From Fictibacillus nanhaiensis (GTDB lineage: Bacteria; Bacillota; Bacilli; Bacillales; Fictibacillaceae): a stretch of DNA of 64,000 bases. Shown piece after piece: positions 44,478 to 52,348 of the stretch (position 1 is the stretch's first letter; the number at the start of each line of letters is the position of its first letter). The stretch is taken from the NCBI RefSeq assembly GCF_019801215.1, contig NZ_JAHVJO010000001.1:1426001-1490000 (forward strand), read 5' to 3'. Position numbers and translations under genes: made by a program. A model generated the notes under the pieces. It was not told where the DNA came from. It did not search any database and saw nothing but the letters and a program-made list of their open reading frames with translations.

Positions 44478-45179
44478 CTACAATTTCTTTTTGGCTTGTA
44501 AAATGGTCCTCAGCAGCTCTCGAGACGTCTCGAGAGGATGTTCCGCCTCACTGATCGCAGAAATTAAAGCCACCCCGTCTGCACCACCTTTAACGACCGA
44601 TGCAGCATTATCTTTCGTAATCCCTCCTATTCCTACCATCGGAACCATTATGTTATTTTCACGAAAAAGTGAAAAGATCCCAGTCCCAACAGGCTCTTTA
44701 GCATCAGGCTTCGTATAGGTTTGAAAGATTGGACCCACTCCGACGTAGTCCGCACCTCGTGTAACTGCGTCCTCAGCCTCAAGTAGGGTATGTGTAGAAA
44801 CACCAAGGATCTTACCTTTTGTTTCTCTTCTGAAAACGTCGAGACTTCCATCTGTTTGTCCAACATGCAATCCGTCGGCATCCAGCTCTTTCATTAATGC
44901 TAAATCGTCGTTTACGATAAAGAGGACACCATATTGTCGGCATACGTTTTTAGCTGCCTCTGCGATTTGAATACGTTGTCTGGAATTTAAGCAGTTTGTT
45001 CCTTTTTCCCTAAATTGAAAGGTTGTGATTCCGCCCTTACAAGCTTGTATCAGAATTTCCATAAAAGACTCAGGTGATTCGCAATTTGTCGTACCGGCCA
45101 CATAATAGAGTGATAGCGTTTGAGCTAAACAGGTTCGCGAGCGAGCATTCACAAGACTTTCCTCACTAGCAATGTTCAT
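44478..45179 (-). CDS. thiE: Thiamine phosphate synthase
   Basis: 233-residue TIM-barrel enzyme joining HMP-PP and thiazole phosphate into thiamine phosphate. Seen: TTFQFREKG, FIVNDDLALMKELDADGLHVGQTD (metal and pyrophosphate sites), GVSTHTLLEA, DYVGVGPIFQTYTKPDA and VGIGGI. The N-terminus has about 25 residues more than most ThiE. ATG 45179 is 7 nt behind GGAGG and the gene overlaps thiD by 14 bp. Controlled by the TPP riboswitch ahead of thiD. Confidence 0.95.
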   Translation of the reverse strand: MNIASEESLVNARSRTCLAQTLSLYYVAGTTNCESPESFMEILIQACKGGITTFQFREKGTNCLNSRQRIQIAEAAKNVCRQYGVLFIVNDDLALMKELDADGLHVGQTDGSLDVFRRETKGKILGVSTHTLLEAEDAVTRGADYVGVGPIFQTYTKPDAKEPVGTGIFSLFRENNIMVPMVGIGGITKDNAASVVKGGADGVALISAISEAEHPLETSRELLRTILQAKKKL

Positions 45180-45990
45180 GAAGGATCCTCCGATAGGCAA
45201 AATGATTGACCGGTCCATGCCCAGAACCTACATCTATTCCATGCTGTATGGCAGATTGTATGAATTTTTTAGAGTTAGAAATCGCACTCTCCACCGTTTT
45301 CCCAATACTGAGTTCAGCCGTGATAGCGGCTGAGAATGTACAACCCGTGCCATGTGTATTTTTCGTATTCACTCGTATATCAACAAACTCACACATCTCT
45401 TCACCATTAAAAAAGAGATCTGTTACATGTGGTCCGTTCTCCAGATGCCCTCCTTTAATCACGATATAGCGTGCACCTTTATCAAATAAAAGTAGTGCAG
45501 CTTCTTTTTTAGCTTCATCATTGTTAATCGTTATACCTGTCAGTGCTTCTGCTTCAGGAATATTTGGGGTAACGACCTTAGCAATCGGCAGCATATATTT
45601 TTCCATTGCATCTAATGCTTCCCGGCCTAAAAGGGTTGCCCCCCCTTTTGCAACCATAACCGGATCTACAACAAGGTTTTTCCAGCCAAATTTTTTTACA
45701 AAATAAGCAACTCTTTCAATATACTCACCTGAATAAAGCATGCCTGTCTTTACACTATCAGGCGTCAGATCGTTGCCGATTGACGTTAGCTGCTTTTCTA
45801 ATCCATCTAGTTCAACAGGATACACGCCTTGCACACCTGTTGTGTTTTGAGCAGTAACGGCTGTTAAGACTGACATTCCGTATACACCAAACTCTTGAAA
45901 CGTCTTTAAGTCCGCTTGAATGCCAGCACCTCCTCCACTGTCTGATCCTGCGATCGTCAACGCTTTTGAAACTTTAATCAGCTGTCCCAT
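45166..45990 (-). CDS. thiD: Hydroxymethylpyrimidine/phosphomethylpyrimidine kinase
   Basis: 274-residue ribokinase-fold enzyme phosphorylating HMP and HMP-P. Motifs: ALTIAGSDSGGGAGIQADLKTF, VKTGMLYS, VDPVMVAKGGATLL, VVTPNIPEAEALTG and the anion hole NTHGTGCTFSAAI. Start ATG 45990 lies 9 nt behind AAGGAGG; the GTG at 45999 overlaps that site. First gene of the thiDE operon; other thi genes (thiC, thiM) are not in the window. Confidence 0.96.
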   Translation of the reverse strand: MGQLIKVSKALTIAGSDSGGGAGIQADLKTFQEFGVYGMSVLTAVTAQNTTGVQGVYPVELDGLEKQLTSIGNDLTPDSVKTGMLYSGEYIERVAYFVKKFGWKNLVVDPVMVAKGGATLLGREALDAMEKYMLPIAKVVTPNIPEAEALTGITINNDEAKKEAALLLFDKGARYIVIKGGHLENGPHVTDLFFNGEEMCEFVDIRVNTKNTHGTGCTFSAAITAELSIGKTVESAISNSKKFIQSAIQHGIDVGSGHGPVNHFAYRRILHEHC

Positions 45991-46011
45991 AACAATCACC
46001 CTCCTTTATAC

Positions 46012-46048
46012 ACAAAAAGCCACCCGCTAAAAAGAAAGCGGGTGGCTA
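46012..46048 (-). terminator. Riboswitch-controlled terminator before thiD
   Basis: 11-bp stem AGCCACCCGCT / AGCGGGTGGCT followed by TTTTTGTG on the minus strand, between the TPP aptamer and thiD. Confidence 0.9.
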
Positions 46049-46080
46049 TTACCATTTTATCCACGTGATAAATGTAATCA

Positions 46081-46176
46081 TCCACACCGCTTCCCTACGC
46101 CAGTACAAACTGGATCAGGTTCAAAGGGTCGAAGGTACTACCTTCTCTCAGCTTTTACAAAAGCACCCCTAGCGGA
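46081..46176 (-). promoter_or_regulatory. TPP riboswitch aptamer (THI element)
   Basis: On the minus strand: CGCTAGGGGTGC, then CTGAGAGAAGGTAGTACC, GACCCTTTGAACCTGATCC and GGCGTAGGGAAGCGG. All conserved parts of the THI box are present (CUGAGA and the ACCUGAUC strand). It should terminate thiDE transcription when TPP is abundant. Confidence 0.95.
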
Positions 46177-46460
46177 AATGACAATATTGAGTTACCACAA
46201 TCCTACTCACACGTCATCAAAATTGTCAACGTTTTTTTCAAATACGTGTTTTCTAGTGTTTAAGCCTCACGAAATACGGGGAAATAGTAAATAACATAAA
46301 CAACATACACAAAAGAAACGAGAATAAAACACTTGTAATTAAATGGTAAGAACTCGGCAACAATCATGACAAACCATTAACATTTTTTCCAAAAGGTGGT
46401 GAATAATCAGTACTTTAGAAGGAATGTCTAAAATTTTTTCAGAATTTTCAAATAAAATGG

Positions 46461-46489
46461 TTGTCATCGAGCACCTTGCTCAGTATACT
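46461..46489 (+). promoter_or_regulatory. Sigma-A-like promoter for the IDEAL protein
   Basis: TTGTCA, 17-bp spacer, TATACT, 64 bp before the IDEAL start. The remaining part of the 370-bp gap between the TPP riboswitch and this gene shows only AT-rich sequence and a possible tiny frame (see findings). Confidence 0.65.
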
Positions 46490-46553
46490 AGTAGAAACCT
46501 AGAAACATAAAAGGTTAATTGGATAGGGAGATAATTTAAGGAGGGAAAACAGG

Positions 46554-46784
46554 ATGAAAGACAAAAACACTTCTTTTAACAAAAACCAAAATGAAATGGT
46601 GCAGTACAAGCAACAAAAAAGAGACCCATTTGCCTTCAGCCTTATTGCCCAAATGGTATTGGATGAGGCCCTGCACAGTTATTACAGAGAGTATTATGAA
46701 AGAGAAATCAACAACGCCCTTGATCAAAAAGATAAAGAACGTTTTATGAAACTGACGGAAGAATACAAAGCGTTCCTCGGTTAA
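46554..46784 (+). CDS. IDEAL-domain small protein
   Basis: 76 residues. The C-terminal half has the IDEAL-type helix pair (INNALDQKDKERFMKLTEEYKAFL, near-consensus I-x-x-A-L-D); the middle is FSLIAQMVLDEALHSYYREYY. IDEAL proteins of Bacillus are short and linked to competence or protein interaction; this one is not further assignable. AGGAGGG lies 8 nt before the ATG. Confidence 0.8.
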   Translation: MKDKNTSFNKNQNEMVQYKQQKRDPFAFSLIAQMVLDEALHSYYREYYEREINNALDQKDKERFMKLTEEYKAFLG

Positions 46785-46785
46785 G

Positions 46786-46830
46786 GCTTTTGTTAACGGC
46801 ACTCCTTTCATAAAGAGATGCCGTAAAGCC
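46786..46830 (+). terminator. Hairpin after the IDEAL gene
   Basis: GGCTTT..ACGGCA pairs with TGCCGT..AAGCC; there is no clean T run, so termination is weak or it is a 3' stabilising structure. Confidence 0.45.
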
Positions 46831-46923
46831 AAAAACACCCTTTCAGCTTTCGGACCATACTAATCCGTGCTAGAGAGGGTGTTTCTGACGTACCTGTATT
46901 CTGACTAATAGTCAAACAAGAAA

Positions 46924-47835
46924 TTACGAGATTGATGTCGGTGATTCCGGCTTTTTCTTTTGTCCTTTCTTTCTTCTCCATAACCAGAACCATACAGGTA
47001 TTACTAACAGCCACAATGGGGCTAGCCCGAATAATGCTACAACGATAAAGGATATCGCTGAAAAAATAAAATTCACCGATTTCATAAATAAAATCTTCGT
47101 CTTCTTCCACGTGTTCAGATCTTCTGTTTGTAACTTCTCTGCCTTCAAATTCTTCACTTCAAACTGAATCGTTACTGTGGAATAATCACTTTGGTTTTTT
47201 AAAAAAGCAAGACGTCCTTCGATTTGCTCGATCTCTTCTTGAACGCTAGCAAGATCAGATGAAATCTTTAACAAGTCTTCTGTTTTTTGTGCATCCGCCA
47301 TAAAAGACTCCAGCCGATCTCTCACCTTTTCTTTCGCTTTTAACCGTGATGACAGGTCTACATATTCTTCTGTCACATCTTCTCCTCTAACGCTTTCTTG
47401 TGGTGTTCCTTCACTTAAGTCCTTCACTTGTTTTAAAAAAGGCCGAAATCCATTCATCGGAACACGAGCAACCATCATACCGTCCTCATATCCTTTTTCG
47501 CCAATATTCGTGTTTGACTCAACAAGATATCCACCTTTTTCTTCTACCATCATACGGACAGACTCCATTGTATTCTGAAGCTTTTCTACCGTTATCTTTA
47601 CATCTGCATGATAAATCACTTTTCGTTGATCTTGAATTGACTGTTTTTTCTCCTTTTCTTCAGATGTTCCTGTATCCTTATCAGCTGCCTCAGAAGAATT
47701 GTCCATTTTTGTGTTTGGACTTTTTCCTCCAGCCATTTCTTGTGAACGTTTGTCCTCTGCTTTATGACTATTGTTGCTGCATGCTCCTAATAAAAGCACA
47801 AAAATCAGTGCCCATACCTTCCATTTTTTCCACAT
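46924..47835 (-). CDS. DUF4349 lipoprotein
   Basis: 303-residue membrane-anchored protein. Lipobox LLLGAC (Cys21) after a short basic start MWKKWKVW; a Ser/Lys/Glu-rich linker; DUF4349 with VIYHADVKITVEKLQNTMESV and VARVPMNGFRPFLKQV; a coiled-coil helix pair (LSSRLKAKEKVRDRLESFM ... LASVQEEIEQIEGRLAFL); and a C-terminal membrane segment near residues 265-285 with a basic tail. Both ends are therefore at the membrane. ATG 47835 is 9 nt behind AAGGGGG. Function of the family unknown. Confidence 0.88.
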   Translation of the reverse strand: MWKKWKVWALIFVLLLGACSNNSHKAEDKRSQEMAGGKSPNTKMDNSSEAADKDTGTSEEKEKKQSIQDQRKVIYHADVKITVEKLQNTMESVRMMVEEKGGYLVESNTNIGEKGYEDGMMVARVPMNGFRPFLKQVKDLSEGTPQESVRGEDVTEEYVDLSSRLKAKEKVRDRLESFMADAQKTEDLLKISSDLASVQEEIEQIEGRLAFLKNQSDYSTVTIQFEVKNLKAEKLQTEDLNTWKKTKILFMKSVNFIFSAISFIVVALFGLAPLWLLVIPVWFWLWRRKKGQKKKPESPTSIS

Positions 47836-48029
47836 AGCGTAAAGCCCCCTTTTTTTTCTTAGACGTTTTTTACCAAATAAAGGTTTCAGCTTAAGAAAAA
47901 CCAACCTATTGAATGATTTTTTCTATTTCTTTTTTATGATAAAATAATGTCTGTTGATTAGTTGTTTGAAAAAAATCCGTTTTATGCTAGTATGTACAGG
48001 ATAAGTAAGTGTTTTACTGGAGGAATAGC

Positions 48030-49043
48030 ATGTCAATGATAGGAAGAAATGATCCGTGCTATTGTGGCAGCGGAAAAAAATATAAAAAATGTTGCATACA
48101 TAAAGAAGAGCAAACGCGAGAAGTTTCCTTTCATCAAGAAGGTCTCATCAAATTTGCTCTCGAGAACTACCAGCAAGACTTGGCAGCTCGCACGTCTAGC
48201 TATGTAAAAAAGTACCCTGTCGGAAAAGACCAAGAACAAACGTACGCGAACATTGCGGTTTGTTGGGAAGTGTTCTGTTCTGAGATCCGTGACAGCCAAA
48301 CACCTGTTGAACTTTATGTAGAAAAAGTAAAAAACACAGTTAAACCAGAAGTGGCTGACATTTTATCAGGATGGACAACGACTGTACCTTCTCTTTATAA
48401 GGTCGTTGAACAAAAAACGGGCTTTATCTTTACTGTGCAGGATATTTGGACAGAGAAACTATATGACGTTACAATTAATGCTGCTGAGAAACCGAAAACA
48501 AACAGTGCATTACTCGGAACACTCGTATCAAACGGCAGCACATACGAGTTTTATGTAGGATATGTAGAAATGCCACTTTCGGAATTACCGCCATTAAAAG
48601 AAGCGATCGAGAAGTTGTATCCGTCGCTTGAAGCAAAAGAGATTTTCAAAATTCATTTCCCTGCTGTCCTGCAGCTTTCTTTAATTGATATTTCAGAAGG
48701 CATTCCAGAAACAGAGGCTGATCCATCATCTGCTACGATGGAAAAATCAGCTGCTGAATCTGTGGAAAAAGATGAAAAATACACAGCCGTAACCGAACTC
48801 GTTAAAGCTAATGCGGAAACTGAAGTGGTGGAAGAAGCTGAAAAACTTTGGAGTGAGTACATCACAGAATCAAAGCCAGCTATTCGAAAAGAAGAAATCT
48901 ATGCCGCTGCTCTTGATTATTTAGTCTCCAAAGACATAAGAGGCATTGCTTCAACACAAGCAGAAACCGCTAGGAAATATGGCGTATCACCTGCAAGTCT
49001 TTCCTCACGATATCGTGAAATGAAAGAGCATTTAAGCGTATAA
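48030..49043 (+). CDS. SEC-C motif protein with C-terminal HTH-like segment
   Basis: 337 residues. N-terminal SEC-C zinc motif (GRNDPCYCGSGKKYKKCC, Cys residues at about 10, 12, 21, 22) as at the end of SecA. Middle: an alpha/beta region without recognised family. C-terminus: IASTQAETARKYGVSPASLSSRYREM, a helix-turn-helix-like segment of the kind in transposase or psq DNA-binding motifs. Start ATG 48030 is 6 nt behind GGAGG. Function unknown; the combination suggests nucleic-acid or protein binding. Confidence 0.85.
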   Translation: MSMIGRNDPCYCGSGKKYKKCCIHKEEQTREVSFHQEGLIKFALENYQQDLAARTSSYVKKYPVGKDQEQTYANIAVCWEVFCSEIRDSQTPVELYVEKVKNTVKPEVADILSGWTTTVPSLYKVVEQKTGFIFTVQDIWTEKLYDVTINAAEKPKTNSALLGTLVSNGSTYEFYVGYVEMPLSELPPLKEAIEKLYPSLEAKEIFKIHFPAVLQLSLIDISEGIPETEADPSSATMEKSAAESVEKDEKYTAVTELVKANAETEVVEEAEKLWSEYITESKPAIRKEEIYAAALDYLVSKDIRGIASTQAETARKYGVSPASLSSRYREMKEHLSV

Positions 49044-49063
49044 GCAATTATCTTATCGAATTC

Positions 49064-49094
49064 TCCCGCTAGGTTACCTGGCGGGTTTTATTTT
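49064..49094 (+). terminator. Terminator of the SEC-C gene
   Basis: CCCGC / GCGGG stem followed by TTTTATTTT. Confidence 0.8.
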
Positions 49095-49099
49095 GCAAA

Positions 49100-49133
49100 A
49101 AAAACAAGATCCCTTTATAAGGAATCTTGTTTG
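49100..49133 (-). terminator. Terminator of the amino acid permease gene
   Basis: AAACAAGAT / ATCTTGTTT stem with T run on the minus strand; it overlaps the last six codons of the permease gene. Confidence 0.8.
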
Positions 49134-50443
49134 GAACGACGCTGCAGCCCATAATAAACAGGAAGTCCCGCAAGTGTTATGAGTATTGCAGTTAAACTAT
49201 CAGCAGGATCGTTTAAAATCGTGGACCCTACGATATAAACAGAGCCAATGATAGCAAACACTGGAATAATCGGATAAAGCGGAACACTGTATACACGCTT
49301 TTGCTTTAAACCAGCATTTCGTTTTCTCAATTTAAATACGGCATAGAACGCAAAGATATAAAAGAAATAGACAGCGAAGATCGCCATTTCTGAAAGATAA
49401 TCAGGATCCGTAAGAAGCATCATAATGATCGCAATGACAACTTGTAAATAAGTAGCCGCAATCGGTGTTCCGTACTTTTCATTAACTTTGCTAAACACCT
49501 TCGCCATCGGCAGCTGATTTCGTTCTGCCATCGCAAAGGGCACACGGGGAATCGTTAGAATTTTACCGTTCAAACAGCCAAAAATGGATACCGCAATCCC
49601 GACGGCAATTAGTTTTCCTCCGATTGGACCAAACAAAATGGTGGCTGCGGTTGCCGCTGAGTTTTCGCCCAGCCTCACAATTTCAGATGCTGGCAAAACA
49701 TGCAATAGCGCAATGTTTACAAGTAAATAAGCTGCCATAACAATCAAAATTCCACCAACGATTGCTCGAGGCAAGGTTTTCCCCGGATTTTTCATCTCTC
49801 CGGCAACAAAACCAACCATCAGCCAGCCATCATAAGCAAACAAAGTGGCTAAAATGGCAGCACCCATGCTGATCTCTGTAAAAGCTCCACTTGAAGCATC
49901 CATAATTTGTTCGTTTCCTTGAGAGATACCGAACACAATGATAAGGGCGATTGGCACCAATTTTCCTATCGTAAAGAGATTTTGAACAAATCCCCCATAC
50001 TTTGTACCAAAGTTATTAACGATCGTAAGAAAAAGAACTGTACCAATTCCTACCCATAGACCGAATGCTTTTTCCCAAGAAAAAAGATTCACGATCAGTG
50101 ATCCAAAATATAAGCCGAGCGCACCGATGACCGCTGGACCGTAAATGACCGTCTGCACCCATCCGCTCAAATAACCCCACAGTTTACCGTAAACTTCTTC
50201 CATATAAACATAAAGTCCGCCTGTTTTTGGAATTTGCGTGGCTACTTCAGCAATCGTCAAGCCTCCTGCTAATGTAATCAACCCACCCAATGTCCAAGCC
50301 AACAGAGCGAGAGACGAATTACCCGTATATTCTAAAACACTTCCAGGCTTCATAAAAATTCCTGAACCAATGACCGTTCCAATAACAATGGACATGGCTA
50401 CCGAAAGCCCAATATCTTTTTTTAATGCTGCTTCTTGATTCAT
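49115..50443 (-). CDS. APC-superfamily amino acid permease
   Basis: 442-residue membrane transporter with twelve segments. The first has the unwound-helix motif VIGSGIFMKPG, as in LAT/YhdG-like exchangers, and GGLYVYMEEVYGKLWGYLSGW follows. The substrate is an amino acid, identity not deducible (steT/serine-threonine exchanger-like by resemblance). Stop lies within its terminator hairpin. Single gene. Confidence 0.92.
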   Translation of the reverse strand: MNQEAALKKDIGLSVAMSIVIGTVIGSGIFMKPGSVLEYTGNSSLALLAWTLGGLITLAGGLTIAEVATQIPKTGGLYVYMEEVYGKLWGYLSGWVQTVIYGPAVIGALGLYFGSLIVNLFSWEKAFGLWVGIGTVLFLTIVNNFGTKYGGFVQNLFTIGKLVPIALIIVFGISQGNEQIMDASSGAFTEISMGAAILATLFAYDGWLMVGFVAGEMKNPGKTLPRAIVGGILIVMAAYLLVNIALLHVLPASEIVRLGENSAATAATILFGPIGGKLIAVGIAVSIFGCLNGKILTIPRVPFAMAERNQLPMAKVFSKVNEKYGTPIAATYLQVVIAIIMMLLTDPDYLSEMAIFAVYFFYIFAFYAVFKLRKRNAGLKQKRVYSVPLYPIIPVFAIIGSVYIVGSTILNDPADSLTAILITLAGLPVYYGLQRRSKQDSL

Positions 50444-50629
50444 GGTGTGTCACTCCTTAAAAAAAAACGTTTGTCCATCTGAAAAAGACTAGTGTCACTT
50501 TAACACAAACATATTTAATCTGTCACTACTTTCCAAAATAGACAGTCTATTCAGTTTTATGGAAGGGTTTTCGTCTACTTGTGCGTACCGAGGAGTTACG
50601 GTACGTGTTCTTATATTTGTTACACATTT

Positions 50630-50756
50630 GCTCATAGAAATATGATGAGCGCTCATAGAAATTTGATAAGCGCTCATAGAAATCTAATTTATGCTCATAG
50701 AATTCAAGTGAGTGCTCATAGAAAGTCCGAATTTACTCATAGAACTTTAAAAATTA
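50630..50756. repeat. 21-bp degenerate tandem repeat, six copies
   Basis: GCTCATAGAAATNTGATNAGC units of 21 bp in six head-to-tail copies, decaying to ACTCATAGAAC... at the end. No spacers, so not CRISPR. The junctions of the first copies form short palindromes (TGAGCGCTCA). The rest of the 480-bp gap between the permease and the DeoR gene has no gene. Confidence 0.8.
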
Positions 50757-50827
50757 CTCCTTGGTTACGATTTACATGTGTTTTCAAAGAAAATATGGAT
50801 TTACCAGGTCATTGATATAAGAAAATC

Positions 50828-50868
50828 ACAAAAAAACCAGCTCACTTTAATGGTAAGAGCCGGCTTTT
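50828..50868 (-). terminator. Terminator of the DeoR gene
   Basis: Minus-strand stem CCGGCTC / GAGCTGG (one mismatch) followed by TTTTTTTG. Confidence 0.75.
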
Positions 50869-50925
50869 GCTTATATTTCCTTATTTCTAACGATTTCTGG
50901 CATAAAGCAGTCTTCTTTAAAGAAC

Positions 50926-51714
50926 TTATTGGTTTGATTCTATTTGAGTTTTTTTCACAGCAGCAATGATTACTTTTACTCCTTGCTGTTCAATGGACTG
51001 AAGGTGATCGCGTGGTGACTCATCGTCAGTAATCAGTACATCAAGGTTTGAAAGAGAGTCCGCATGTGCGAATGCATTTACTCCAATTTTGTAATGCGGA
51101 AAAACGCCAATGCGTTTTCTCGAAACATTACCTACTGCCTTCATGAAAGAAGCTACTTCAGGTGAAGCTGTGCTTATTCCTCTTTCAGAAATACCTCCGC
51201 CTGTTGCGAAAGATAGATCGAAAGTATACTGACTAATCTGTTGAGTCGCTAAAGCATCTGTCATATTTCCGGAATTCTTTACTTTTCCGCCAACCACATA
51301 TAAATCGATGTTCTTTCGTACTCGGAGAGCTTCAGCAGTGGCTAATGAATTGGTCACGACAGTAAGCTCGTAAACTGGGAGATGTTTCAGAATTTGGTGA
51401 TGCATGCCGCCACCACTTATAAAAAGGGTATCGTTTTCTTTAATATACTTTACTGCCTCTTTTGCAATGGCTACTTCATATTGGGATTCCTCACCAAATC
51501 GAACAGCATTTGCTGACGGTCCTTTTTTCACTTCAGTAACAGGGATTGCCCCACCGTGTGTACGCTTGAGAAGTCCGTTATCTTCAAGAGAGGACAAATC
51601 ACGGCGAATGGAATCAATTGAAACTTGAAGAGCATCTGATAACTCTTTCGCAAGAACACGGCCTTCTTTTTTTAAGGCTTCTAGTATCTTTTCTCTTCTT
51701 TCTTCAGAAAACAT
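50926..51714 (-). CDS. DeoR/GlpR-family transcriptional regulator
   Basis: 262-residue sugar-metabolism repressor. N-terminal HTH (EERREKILEALKKEGRVLAKELSDALQVSIDSIRRDLSSLEDNGLLKRTHGGA) and DeoR C-terminal sensor domain (LFISGGGMHHQILKHL, VVTNSLATAEAL, DLSFATGGGISERG). Usually represses a neighbouring sugar operon, but here there is none: the neighbours are a permease and a MazG-like gene. Start ATG 51714 follows GGAGGGA. Confidence 0.95.
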   Translation of the reverse strand: MFSEERREKILEALKKEGRVLAKELSDALQVSIDSIRRDLSSLEDNGLLKRTHGGAIPVTEVKKGPSANAVRFGEESQYEVAIAKEAVKYIKENDTLFISGGGMHHQILKHLPVYELTVVTNSLATAEALRVRKNIDLYVVGGKVKNSGNMTDALATQQISQYTFDLSFATGGGISERGISTASPEVASFMKAVGNVSRKRIGVFPHYKIGVNAFAHADSLSNLDVLITDDESPRDHLQSIEQQGVKVIIAAVKKTQIESNQ

Positions 51715-51921
51715 ACAAATTTCCCTCCATTACCTTTTATTTCCATGTGGTACTGTAATCATATGCGTGTTTACGCTTGTTTGCTAATTGTATCTGCCGT
51801 TATTTTCATGTTTTTTATATTTATCATACAAAACAGGCTAAAACAAGCACATCATGTACCCACGACTCGACATATATCAGCCTTCTTTTGGCAAAGTACA
51901 TTTCTAAAAATGCGTCTTCCT

Positions 51922-51970
51922 GACAAATACAAATTTAAGCGATTTGTATTTGTCTGGGGTCTGTCCCCCC
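51922..51970. repeat. REP-like composite palindrome, copy F
   Basis: The ACAAATACAAAT stem-loop followed by GGGGTCTGTCCCC, the same arrangement as copy E, including CTTCCT just before it. It begins 1-2 bp from the stop of the MazG-like gene. Confidence 0.85.
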
Positions 51971-51971
51971 C

Positions 51972-52295
51972 TCAGTCTTCAACCTTGATCAAAAAAAGCC
52001 GTTCGTGGAATCTGCCATGTTTTCTAGCCTTTTCAAGCCTGATTTCCTCCAGTTCACGCAATGTGAGATGATGCACTTTAGCAAGCGCGATCATAATTTC
52101 AAACAATCCCGCAAGCTCTTCTGCAGCATCGATCTCACTATCCGCTTCTCGATACTCTTTTACACCTTCTACAAGTTTTTTCTTTAACTCACTTTCAAAT
52201 TCTTTGTCGCCAAGAATGCGGAACGTTCCTTTTTTACCTGCCTGCTCAAGCAGTTCCGGGATTTTATCTCGGACCAATTTATTGTAATAAGCCAT
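51972..52295 (-). CDS. MazG-like NTP pyrophosphohydrolase (phosphoribosyl-ATP type fold)
   Basis: 107-residue small all-helical pyrophosphohydrolase. N-terminal YNKLVRDKIPELLEQ and the acidic helix KLVEGVKEYREADSEIDAAEELAGLFEIM supply the metal-binding Glu/Asp residues (ExxE...ExxD type). Probably hydrolyses non-canonical or damaged nucleoside triphosphates. The stop codon is contiguous with the REP-like repeat. AGGAAAT precedes the ATG. Confidence 0.88.
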   Translation of the reverse strand: MAYYNKLVRDKIPELLEQAGKKGTFRILGDKEFESELKKKLVEGVKEYREADSEIDAAEELAGLFEIMIALAKVHHLTLRELEEIRLEKARKHGRFHERLFLIKVED

Positions 52296-52348
52296 TGTCT
52301 ATTTCCTTTCCAACAAAATCACCAAAATGGAGTTCTTTTACAATCTAT

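Noticed and set aside
50630-50756. Possible CRISPR array
   Set aside because: Units are contiguous with no unique spacers, and there are no cas genes.
50579-50815. Plus-strand frame with seven-residue repeats (SAHRNLI)
   Set aside because: The 21-bp unit gives heptads in any frame; no ribosome site and unlike protein composition outside the repeat. Kept as a DNA repeat.
51745-52071. 108-codon plus-strand frame starting with a hydrophobic segment
   Set aside because: It runs through the REP-like repeat and antisense into the MazG-like gene, and has no ribosome site.
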